Positions 43,933 through 51,269 of a stretch of DNA of 64,000 nt are shown one piece after another. The notes under the pieces are model-generated. The model saw only the letters and a program-made list of their open reading frames with translations. It did no database searches and was not told where the DNA came from. Within the stretch, counting starts at the first letter, position 1, and the number at the start of each line of letters is the position of its first letter. The position numbers were made by a program, and so were the translations under genes. The DNA is from Terriglobia bacterium (lineage in GTDB: Bacteria; Acidobacteriota; Terriglobia; Acidiferrales; UBA7541): the NCBI GenBank assembly GCA_020072785.1, contig JAIQGG010000002.1, positions 1,178,001 to 1,242,000 of the forward strand, given 5' to 3'.

Positions 43933-44763
43933 ATGGGCGGAGCGTGGAAGCGCGAAGCGCGGGGATGGCAGGCGCTGGCTGTCGCGGCTCTTTTGGCCGG
44001 GCTCTGGTCGCTTCCGCTGCGTCTGAGCGCGCAGGAGCCGCCGGCAAGCGCGGCCGACGGCGCTCTTCTGCGGCGCGCCGGGTCCGCCGCGGAAGAGCTC
44101 ATCACGAACCTGAGTATGGTCCGGTACATCGAGCACGTATCGCAGTACAAGCTGCGCAGCAACGGGAAGCCGGAGTATCAGCAGGAGGCTTTCTTCGATT
44201 CGCTGATGCTGGTACACGTGAAAGACGGGCGCATGAGCGCCGAGGAATCGCTGCAGGCAGAGAAGCCAGCGGTGCGTTTTGAGCAGCGCCCGCTGCTTAC
44301 CACCAGCGGCTTTTCAACACTGGCTCTGATCCTGCATCCCTACTACGAGCCGAGCTTCCGCTTTACTCCGCTGGCGGAGGAAGTGGTGGAAGGGCAGCGC
44401 TTCCTGCGCCTGCATTTCGAGCACGTGAAGGGCGCGGACTCCCCCACGGTTCTGCGCCTGCGCAATCGCGATTATCCCATCGGGCTTTCCGGGACGGTGT
44501 GGCTCGACGCCCAGAGCGGGGCGGTGGCGCGCATCACCGGGGAGCTGGCGGAGCCGCTGGACGATATCGGGCTGCACAGCCTGAGCTGCGACGTGCGGTA
44601 TGCCTCCGTCGAGCTGCAGAAAACGCCGGAGAAACTGTGGCTGCCGGTTTCGGCCACGGTGGACCTGGAAACACCGCGCCAACACTGGCGCAATGTGCAC
44701 GTTTTTTCCGGCTACCGGCGATATTCCGTGGACGTGCACGTGGGACCAGGAGGAACGCCATGA
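43933..44763 (+). CDS. Exported LolA-like protein of the cytochrome cluster
   Basis: 276 aa with an N-terminal signal helix (ALAVAALLAGLWSLPLRLSAQ). The mature part is mostly beta-strands (YIEHVSQYKLRSNG, FRFTPLAEEVVEGQRFLRLHFEHV, GTVWLDAQSGAVARITGEL), the pattern of LolA/LolB or outer-membrane lipoprotein-sorting folds. It starts directly after the barrel stop codon and its own stop overlaps the next start (ATGA), so it is tightly bound to the cluster. It may help place the barrel or a lipidated part. Function not proven. Confidence 0.68.
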   Translation: MGGAWKREARGWQALAVAALLAGLWSLPLRLSAQEPPASAADGALLRRAGSAAEELITNLSMVRYIEHVSQYKLRSNGKPEYQQEAFFDSLMLVHVKDGRMSAEESLQAEKPAVRFEQRPLLTTSGFSTLALILHPYYEPSFRFTPLAEEVVEGQRFLRLHFEHVKGADSPTVLRLRNRDYPIGLSGTVWLDAQSGAVARITGELAEPLDDIGLHSLSCDVRYASVELQKTPEKLWLPVSATVDLETPRQHWRNVHVFSGYRRYSVDVHVGPGGTP

Positions 44764-45707
44764 GCTCGATTGCCACAAGCCCAGCCGCCAGCGCCGCCCA
44801 GATGCGGCGCCCAGGTGTGGCGCTGCACAATTTTCTACTGTACGTGTTGGTGATCGCCGGCGCCGCGCTGACGCTGGGGCTGATGATCTACGGAGCGAAC
44901 TACTACACGCTGGACCAGGCGCATCGCGCGTTGTCTCCCAAGCATGCGTATCTGAAGCCGAGCGGAATGATCGGTATCCGTCTGGGGCTTCTGGGGGTGG
45001 GTCTCTTCTTGTGTCTTTTCCTCTACGCCATCCGCAAAAGCTGGAAATGGCTTTCGAAGGTGGGGAATTCGCGGCACTGGCTGAACTTCCACGTGGTTCT
45101 GGGCGTTCTGGCGCCGGTGGTCATCACGTTTCATTCCTCGTTCAAGTTCCGGGGACTGGCGGGGATCGCCTACTGGATCATGATCGCGGTAGCGATCAGC
45201 GGATTTATCGGACGCTACATTTATGCGCAGATCCCGCGCAGCCTGGGTGCGGCCGAGGTGTCCATGAAGGAGCTGCGCGAGGAGAGTGCGCGCCTGGCGG
45301 AGAGGCTCAAGGCGCAGGAAGTGCTGGCACCCGAGGATTTCGCTGCGCTGCTGCGGCTGCCGTCGCCGGCCGAGGTGCAGTCCATGTCCTCGCAGGAGGT
45401 GCTGTGGCTGATGCTGCGCTTCGACGTGGCGCGGCGCTGGGGCATCGCCGAACTGCGCCGAAAAGCGCTGCGTTCGTTCGGCGGGAACGCGGTCCTGTGG
45501 GGCATGATCCGTTCGCACCATCCCCAGGTGGAGAGCGTAATCGACTGCCTGAACGAAGAGGCCTATTTGAACAAGAAAGCGCTGTTCCTGTCCAAGGCCC
45601 AGGAGCTGTTCCAGCTGTGGCACGTCGTGCACCGGCCGTTTAGTTATTCCTTCGTCGTCCTCGCGTCTATTCACATTGCCGTGGTCCTGCTCCTGGGTTA
45701 TTTTTGA
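44760..45707 (+). CDS. Four-helix membrane protein, predicted di-haem b cytochrome
   Basis: 315 aa, four membrane segments (about 26-46, 74-92, 108-126 plus 135-153, and 293-313) with a long soluble loop (160-285). Two helices carry His pairs 14 residues apart: His111/His125 (HVVLGVLAPVVITFH) and His291/His305 (HRPFSYSFVVLASIH). This H-x13-H spacing is how ferric reductases, NADPH oxidases and bc1-type cytochrome b hold two stacked haems across the bilayer. It would carry electrons from cytoplasm or quinol to the periplasmic cytochromes. Translationally coupled to the LolA-like gene. Confidence 0.75.
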   Translation: MSSIATSPAASAAQMRRPGVALHNFLLYVLVIAGAALTLGLMIYGANYYTLDQAHRALSPKHAYLKPSGMIGIRLGLLGVGLFLCLFLYAIRKSWKWLSKVGNSRHWLNFHVVLGVLAPVVITFHSSFKFRGLAGIAYWIMIAVAISGFIGRYIYAQIPRSLGAAEVSMKELREESARLAERLKAQEVLAPEDFAALLRLPSPAEVQSMSSQEVLWLMLRFDVARRWGIAELRRKALRSFGGNAVLWGMIRSHHPQVESVIDCLNEEAYLNKKALFLSKAQELFQLWHVVHRPFSYSFVVLASIHIAVVLLLGYF

Positions 45708-45719
45708 GCGGGCGTTAGT

Positions 45720-45746
45720 GTTGACCGCTCTGCGGTCACGCATACA
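45720..45746 (+). repeat. Palindromic repeat element, copy 4
   Basis: GTTGACCGC TCT GCGGTCACGC ATACA ends on the base before the ATG at 45747. TTGACC and TACAAT (45743-45748) are 16 bases apart, a promoter-like pair with the palindrome between. There is no ribosome site outside the repeat. Confidence 0.75.
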
Positions 45747-47261
45747 ATGGATACGTTCCTCACGGTGCTGGTCGCCTCGCTGGTGACGCTGTTTTTCGTC
45801 CGCGGCTATCTGAAGAAGCTGACGGCGAAGAAACCGGCGCGTCCGGCGGGCACGGCCCATGCGGCGGCGGGCGCGCCAGGCGCGGTTGCCGCGAAAACGA
45901 TTGCCTGCCCGCGCTGCGGCAAGGCCATCGGGGAATCTTCCGCGTTTTGCTCGCACTGCGGGGCGGCGCTGGCCATGTGGAGCGTGCACCGCGCCGCGGT
46001 GAACGCCCCCAGCGGAGGAGCCAAGGGCAAGCCGAAGCCGGTGATCAACGCTTCGCTGTGCATCGGCTGCGGTTCGTGTATTGAAGCCTGCCCGGAGACG
46101 GGGGCCCTGGAACTCGTCGGTGGCAAAGCCATCCTTGCTCACCCGGACCGCTGCACCGGCCACGCCAAGTGCGCGGAAGTCTGCCCCACGCAGGGCATCC
46201 TCTACTCCTACGACGGCGCGCTGCAGACCGTGCGCGTGCCGCTGGTGAAGGAAAACTTCGAGACCAACGTGCCGGGAGTCTTCATCGTGGGCGAGCTGGG
46301 AGGCATGGGGCTCATCAAGACGGCGGTGAACGAAGGCAAGCTGGTGATGGATCACGTGCATAAGCGCGTGGGAAAAACCGCCAAGCCGGCTGCGCATGGG
46401 CACGAAGAGGCGCCCGCCGAAGCCGCGAGGCCGGACGAAGTCCGCGACGTTTTGATCGTCGGCGCGGGCCCCGCGGGTCTGAGCGCGGCCCTGACCGCGC
46501 ACCAGTACGGATTGAATTACCTGGCCATCGAGCAGGGGGAGATCGCTTCCACGATTCGCCACTATCCCCGGCAGAAATTCCTGATGGCGGAGCCGCTGGA
46601 GATTCCGCTCTACGGGCCGCTGTATGTAAGCGACGGCACGAAGGAGGCGCTGCTCTCGGTATGGGAGACGATTGTGGCGAATACCGGGGTGCGCGTGCAG
46701 ACCAACGAGCGCGTGGAGCGCGTGGCGCGCAACACGGGCGGCTTCGTCGTGGAGACCTCTAAGGGCCAGTATCATGCGAAGAACGTGATCCTGGCCCTGG
46801 GCCGCCGCGGGACGCCGCGCAGCCTGGGTGTGCCGGGGGAGGATCTGGCCAAGGTGGCCTATGCGCTGATCGAGGCCGAGAGCTACGAGAACAAGGACAT
46901 CCTGATCGTGGGGGGCGGCGATTCGGCGGTGGAGTCGGCGGTGGGTCTCAGCAAGCACAAGCGGAATCGCGTGACGCTCTCCTATCGCGGCGAAAACTTT
47001 CAGCGCGCCCGCGAGCGCAATCAGAAATTCATCGCCGAAGCCGAGGCGCAGGGGCAGCTGAACGTGCAGCGCAGTTCCCAGTTGCGCGAAATCCGCGAAA
47101 AGTCCGTGGTGCTCGAAGTGGCCGGGAAGACCGTGGAGATTGCCAACGACTACGTCTTCATCCTGATCGGCGGAGTTTCCCCCGAGGAGTTTCTCAAGAA
47201 AACGGGGATTGAAATCGTGGAAAAGTCGCTGGCCGTGGCCGCCGACCGGTCGTTCAGCTGA
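45747..47261 (+). CDS. Membrane-anchored Fe-S flavoprotein with permuted TrxR/YpdA-like domain
   Basis: 504 aa. N-terminal membrane anchor (residues 2-19), zinc ribbon (Cys54, 57, 68, 71), two ferredoxin sites (Cys105, 108, 111, 115 and Cys136, His139, Cys142, Cys146), then a thioredoxin-reductase-like domain: FAD motif VLIVGAGPAGLSAA at 235-248 and NAD(P)H motif ILIVGGGDSAVESA. The redox CxxC of thioredoxin reductases is absent, as in YpdA. The segment FETNVPGVFIVGELGGMG (171-188), which normally closes the FAD domain at the C-terminus, precedes it here, so the fold seems circularly permuted. It probably passes electrons from NAD(P)H via FAD and Fe-S to the haem b protein encoded just upstream. 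Confidence 0.8.
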   Translation: MDTFLTVLVASLVTLFFVRGYLKKLTAKKPARPAGTAHAAAGAPGAVAAKTIACPRCGKAIGESSAFCSHCGAALAMWSVHRAAVNAPSGGAKGKPKPVINASLCIGCGSCIEACPETGALELVGGKAILAHPDRCTGHAKCAEVCPTQGILYSYDGALQTVRVPLVKENFETNVPGVFIVGELGGMGLIKTAVNEGKLVMDHVHKRVGKTAKPAAHGHEEAPAEAARPDEVRDVLIVGAGPAGLSAALTAHQYGLNYLAIEQGEIASTIRHYPRQKFLMAEPLEIPLYGPLYVSDGTKEALLSVWETIVANTGVRVQTNERVERVARNTGGFVVETSKGQYHAKNVILALGRRGTPRSLGVPGEDLAKVAYALIEAESYENKDILIVGGGDSAVESAVGLSKHKRNRVTLSYRGENFQRARERNQKFIAEAEAQGQLNVQRSSQLREIREKSVVLEVAGKTVEIANDYVFILIGGVSPEEFLKKTGIEIVEKSLAVAADRSFS

Positions 47262-47382
47262 CGGGAAGAACGGCGCCCGAGCGCTTTTCCGCCGCGCGGT
47301 ATCTCTCTCCTTGCCTTGCGCTCTGATATACACTCTTTGATCGAAGCATCTGTTTCTTTTGGCTCCGACCACCGGAGGCCCC

Positions 47383-48030
47383 ATGCACGACGACCTCTAC
47401 CCCGCGCTGCGGCAGTGCATCATCGACGGAGATCCCGAGCAGGCAAAAGAGATCTGCCAGCGTGCGCTGGCCGCGGGCATGGCCCCGCTGGACGCCATCA
47501 ACGAAGGGCTGGTGCCGGGACTGAACCACGTGGGCGAGCAGTTCGCGCAGGGGGAGATGTTTCTGCCGGACCTGGTGATGGCCGGGGAAGCGATGAAGGC
47601 GGCGACGGCGATTCTGGAACCGGCCATGCAGAAGGCGGGCGCGCGCCGCGAAACGCTGGGGAAAGTCGTGCTGGGCACGGTCCAGGGCGACATCCATGAA
47701 ATCGGGAAGACGCTGGTAGGCACGATGCTCTCCGCCAGCGGTTTCGAGGTGCACGACCTCGGCGTGGACGTGCCCTTCGATACGTTCGCCGTGAAGGCAA
47801 GGGAACTGAACGCCGACATCGTGGGAGTTTCCGCACTGCTCACCACCACGATGACCGGGCAGAAGAACGTGGCGGAGGCGCTGGAGCGGAACGGGCTGCG
47901 CCCGCGGGTGAAGATCATCGTGGGCGGCGCGCCGGTCACGCGGGGCTGGGCGGAGGAGATCGGCGCGGACGGCTACGGGGAAGATGCGCTGGCGGCGGTG
48001 GCGCTGGCGAAGGCGCTGGCCGGGAAGTGA
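47383..48030 (+). CDS. Corrinoid (B12-binding) methyltransferase protein
   Basis: 215 aa. N-terminal helical cap (LYPALRQCIIDGDPEQAKEICQRAL) and a B12 Rossmann domain with the lower-ligand motif GDIHEIGKTLVG (D-x-H-x2-G), then VSALLTTTM and IVGGAPVT. This is the MtbC/MttC/MtgC type of methyl-carrying corrinoid protein. It is directly followed by an MttB-family methyltransferase, its likely partner. GGAGG precedes the ATG at 47383; a TGATATACA extended -10 lies about 55 bases upstream. Confidence 0.92.
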   Translation: MHDDLYPALRQCIIDGDPEQAKEICQRALAAGMAPLDAINEGLVPGLNHVGEQFAQGEMFLPDLVMAGEAMKAATAILEPAMQKAGARRETLGKVVLGTVQGDIHEIGKTLVGTMLSASGFEVHDLGVDVPFDTFAVKARELNADIVGVSALLTTTMTGQKNVAEALERNGLRPRVKIIVGGAPVTRGWAEEIGADGYGEDALAAVALAKALAGK

Positions 48031-48069
48031 TCCGGCGGGCGTGTGTGAAGGTGTAACGGTGGACGAGCG

Positions 48070-49524
48070 ATGCAGCCAAAACTGGAAATTCTGGAACGCG
48101 AGCTGATCGAACGAATACTGGGCGAAGCTTTAGCGCTCATTGCCGAGCCCGGCGTCAAAGTGCAGGCGCAGGCCGCGGTGGAGTTACTGGCCGGGGCGGG
48201 GGCGCGCGTCGAGGAGGGCATTGCACACATTCCGGAAGCGCTGGCGCGGCAGGCGCTGGCTTCAGCGCCGCGCGAGTTCTTCCTGCACAACCGCGGCGGG
48301 GAGCCGGTGGTGCGCTACGGGGGCGACGCGGTGCAGTTCGATCCGGGGTCGTCGTGCGTGCACATCCTGGATCCCGCGACGCTCCAGCACCGCATGACGC
48401 AGGCGGCCGACTTGGTGCGGCTGGTGCAAGTGGCGGAGATGCTGCCGCAGTATGCGGCGCAGTCCACCGCGGTCGTATGCAATGACGTGCCCAAGGAGAT
48501 CGGCGATCTGTACCGGCTTTTCCTGGTGCTGCTGCATTCGAACAAGCCGATCGTCACCGGGGCATTTGCGGCGCACACGGTGCCGCTGATGATCGACCTG
48601 CTGGCGGCGGACAGCGGGGGGCGCGAAGCGCTGCGGGGCAGGCCACGCGCGGTGTTCGACGTATGCCCCTCGCCGCCGCTGAACTGGTCGGATTTCGCGG
48701 GGCAGAATCTAGCGGACCTGGCGCGCGCGGGTGTGCCGGCGGAGGTGGTGTCCGTGCCGCTGGCGGGCGCGGCGGCTCCGGTGACGCTGGCGGGCACGGT
48801 GGTGCAGCACGCGGCGGAGTGCATTAGCGGAATCGTGATCCACCAACTGGCGCAGCCCGGAGCGCCGGTGGTGTGGGGCGGGGCGCCGGCTATTTTTGAC
48901 ATGCGCAGCGGGATTACGGCGATGGGGGCGGTGGAAACGGCGATGCTGAATGTGGCCTGCGCACAGGTGGGCAAACATCTGGGGCTGCCGACGCACGGGT
49001 ATCTCACCGGCAGTGACGCCAAGGTGATGGATGCGCAGGCGGGCCTGGAAAGCGGAGTGGCGGCGCTGATGGGCGCGCTGGGCGGGATCAACATGATATC
49101 GGGGGCGGGGATGCTGGACTCGCTGGCGTGCCACAGCCCGGAAAAACTGGTGCTGGACGCGGAAACCATCGCCATGGCGCAGCGTGTGCGCGCCGGGATC
49201 CAGCCGCGCGGGGAGTCGCTGGCGCTGGCCATGTTCGCGCAGGCCGGCTTGCGCGGGGAATTTCTGAAGCTTCCGGAGACGCGCAGGCTTTTTCGCAGCG
49301 AGCAGCATTTGCCTTCCAGCGTGATCGACCGCGGGTCGCTGCACGCGTGGGAGCAGAACGGAGCGAAAGATATGTTCGCGCGGGCGCGGGAACGGGTGAC
49401 GGAACTGCTGGCGGCGTACCGGCGGCCGGCGCTTGCGGCGGAGGTCGAGAGGGAATTGAAAGCCATTGTTGGGGAGCAGGGCAGGCGGGCGGGGATGGAG
49501 CAACTGCCCGGGCTGGGAGTGTGA
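48070..49524 (+). CDS. MttB-family (non-pyrrolysine) methyltransferase
   Basis: 484 aa, the full family length without an internal amber codon, so it is of the MtgB-like group that demethylates quaternary amines (glycine betaine, proline betaine, carnitine and similar) rather than trimethylamine. Landmarks: EPGVKVQAQAAVELLAGAGA, FDPGSSCVHILDP, PTHGYLTGSDAKVMDAQAG and GINMISGAGMLDS. It would move a methyl group to the corrinoid protein encoded 40 bases upstream. The specific substrate cannot be told from sequence alone. Confidence 0.9.
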   Translation: MQPKLEILERELIERILGEALALIAEPGVKVQAQAAVELLAGAGARVEEGIAHIPEALARQALASAPREFFLHNRGGEPVVRYGGDAVQFDPGSSCVHILDPATLQHRMTQAADLVRLVQVAEMLPQYAAQSTAVVCNDVPKEIGDLYRLFLVLLHSNKPIVTGAFAAHTVPLMIDLLAADSGGREALRGRPRAVFDVCPSPPLNWSDFAGQNLADLARAGVPAEVVSVPLAGAAAPVTLAGTVVQHAAECISGIVIHQLAQPGAPVVWGGAPAIFDMRSGITAMGAVETAMLNVACAQVGKHLGLPTHGYLTGSDAKVMDAQAGLESGVAALMGALGGINMISGAGMLDSLACHSPEKLVLDAETIAMAQRVRAGIQPRGESLALAMFAQAGLRGEFLKLPETRRLFRSEQHLPSSVIDRGSLHAWEQNGAKDMFARARERVTELLAAYRRPALAAEVERELKAIVGEQGRRAGMEQLPGLGV

Positions 49525-49529
49525 GCGGA

Positions 49530-50297
49530 ATGCAGCGGGAAAAGATCGCGGCGGGTTCGGTGCAGCTCTTGCAGGACTGGCGGCTGCAAATCGACGTGGA
49601 CATGGTGTTGCGCGGGCAGGGCGCCGACGCCGGAAAGTTGCGCGCGCGAAATGCGCGGGCGGTGGCCGTTGCGGAAAAGGCTTTGCGCGAAGGGATGGCT
49701 TATCTCGATCCGCGCGTGGCTTATCGCCGGCTGGCGGTGCATGCGCTGCGGCATGAGCGCGTGCTTCTGGAAGGCGGCGGGGCGCTGAGCGGACCGTTGG
49801 TGGCGCAGCACCTGGCCGGTGCGCAGCAGGTGCTGGTCGCAGTGGCCACCATCGGAGAAAGGCTAGAGGCGCGGATCTCCGAAGCGATGAGGGACGATCG
49901 ACCGCTGGGCGTGGCGCTGGGCCTGGCGCTGGATGGCTTCGGGACGGCGGCGGTGGAAGCGCTGGCGGCCGCCGTCTGCGGGCATATCGATGAGGTAGCC
50001 TTGCACGAGGAACTGCGCAGTACGACTCCTCTCAGTCCGGGCATGAGCGGCTGGAAGATCGAGGCGGGGCAAAAAGAGATCTTCGGCCTGCTCGGTGCCG
50101 GCGCCGCCGGCGTGCAGCTCAGCCCGTACTGCTTGATGACGCCGCGAAAATCGCTGTCCATGGTTGTGGGGCTCGGCAAAGAGGTCCGCCTGGGCGGGCA
50201 GGTCTGCGACTTCTGCAATCTGCGCGAGACCTGCCGTCACAGGAAGCAGTTCGAAGCGCTGGCCCAGGCCGCGCCGGAAAATAGTTCGTCAAGTTGA
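49530..50297 (+). CDS. MetH activation-domain protein with Cys-rich tail
   Basis: 255 aa. The core LRSTTPLSPGMSGWKIEAG...IFGLLG...GVQLSPYCLMTPRKSLS resembles the AdoMet-binding reactivation domain of cobalamin-dependent methionine synthase. The tail CDFCNLRETCRHRK (Cys226, 229, 235) could bind an Fe-S cluster or zinc. In methyltransferase clusters such proteins are thought to restore Co(II) corrinoid to Co(I). The ATG at 49530 is five bases past the previous stop; a GTG at 49521 overlapping that stop is an alternative start. Confidence 0.78.
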   Translation: MQREKIAAGSVQLLQDWRLQIDVDMVLRGQGADAGKLRARNARAVAVAEKALREGMAYLDPRVAYRRLAVHALRHERVLLEGGGALSGPLVAQHLAGAQQVLVAVATIGERLEARISEAMRDDRPLGVALGLALDGFGTAAVEALAAAVCGHIDEVALHEELRSTTPLSPGMSGWKIEAGQKEIFGLLGAGAAGVQLSPYCLMTPRKSLSMVVGLGKEVRLGGQVCDFCNLRETCRHRKQFEALAQAAPENSSSS

Positions 50298-50298
50298 A

Positions 50299-50318
50299 GC
50301 GCGGATGCCTTCCCGCGC
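50299..50318. terminator. Hairpin between convergent genes
   Basis: GCGCGG (50299-50304) and CCGCGC (50313-50318) form a 6-bp stem in the 43-base gap between the convergent activation-domain and homocysteine methyltransferase genes. No U-run on either side, so it is only a possible terminator. Confidence 0.35.
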
Positions 50319-50340
50319 ATGACCGATTCGCCTTGCTGTT

Positions 50341-51255
50341 CTAGGATTCGCCGCGCGGGGCAAGGGGATGGCCCCAGGAGCGCGCCGCAGCCATGGCGCG
50401 GATGAAGTCGGGGCTGGTGCCGCAGCAGCCGCCGACGAAGGCCGCTCCGGCCGAGACGAGCTCTCGCGCCGCCGCGGCGAACTCCGCAGGCGTCGTGCGA
50501 TAGGCCAGTTTGCCGTTCACGACTTCGGGAAGGCCCGCATTCGGTTTCATCCACACGGGCAGCGGGGAAGCCGCCACGAGGCGGCGGCAGATGGGGATGT
50601 ATTCGCGGATGCCGTTTCCACAGTTCGCGCCGATGGCCTGAACGCCGGCCGCGGCCAGCGCGGTAGCCGCCTGCTCCGGCGTAACGCCCATGATGGTGCG
50701 GTCGCGATTCTTGCCGGAATCGAAGACGAAGGAGACGATCACCGGGAAACCCGTCTCCAGAGCGGCTTCTGCCGCGATGCGCGCCTCGGTGAGGTCGCTT
50801 AGGGTCTCGAGCAGCAGGGCATCCGGACCTTCCGCGGCCAGGGCGCGGGCCTGCGCCGTGAAGGCGTCCTTCATCTGCGGCGCGGTGATCTCCTTGGTGA
50901 CCAGCATTTTTCCAGTGGGGCCGAGCGAGGCGAAGACCAGCGCCGCGTCCTGCGCGGCCTCCCGGGAGATGCGTACCCCGGCGCGATTGATGGCTTCCAC
51001 CTGTGCTTCCAGACCATGCAGAGCGAGGCTGACGGGATTGGCGCGGAAGGTGTTGGTGAGGATCACGCGGCTGCCGGCCTGCACGTAGGCTTCGGCGACT
51101 TCGCGCACCAGCGCCGGCTGCGTGAGGTTCCACTCGTCGGGATCGGCGCCCGGAGGCAGGCCGCGCTTCTGCAGTTCGGTGCCCCAGGCACCGTCGGCCA
51201 GGATGGGAGCGCCGCAAATCCATTGGGCAAAGGGCATGGAGGTAGTGGCCTGCAT
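50341..51255 (-). CDS. Homocysteine S-methyltransferase family protein
   Basis: 304 aa. The zinc-binding cysteines are in IGANCGNG and VGGCCGTSP; ILADGAWGTELQKRG and VILTNTFRANP are N-terminal BHMT/MetH-1 barrel motifs. The barrel moves a methyl group to homocysteine, forming methionine. Convergent with the corrinoid module, it is the natural acceptor partner: amine methyl to corrinoid to homocysteine. A role with S-methylmethionine or betaine directly is also possible. Confidence 0.88.
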   Translation of the reverse strand: MQATTSMPFAQWICGAPILADGAWGTELQKRGLPPGADPDEWNLTQPALVREVAEAYVQAGSRVILTNTFRANPVSLALHGLEAQVEAINRAGVRISREAAQDAALVFASLGPTGKMLVTKEITAPQMKDAFTAQARALAAEGPDALLLETLSDLTEARIAAEAALETGFPVIVSFVFDSGKNRDRTIMGVTPEQAATALAAAGVQAIGANCGNGIREYIPICRRLVAASPLPVWMKPNAGLPEVVNGKLAYRTTPAEFAAAARELVSAGAAFVGGCCGTSPDFIRAMAAARSWGHPLAPRGES

Positions 51256-51269
51256 CTGCGGGAATGCCG

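Noticed and set aside
47262-47382. Possible cobalamin riboswitch before the corrinoid protein
   Set aside because: The gap is only about 120 bases and has no B12-box-like sequence.
48070-49524. Pyrrolysine in the MttB-family protein
   Set aside because: The frame is open over the full family length with no in-frame TAG, so it belongs to the non-pyrrolysine group.
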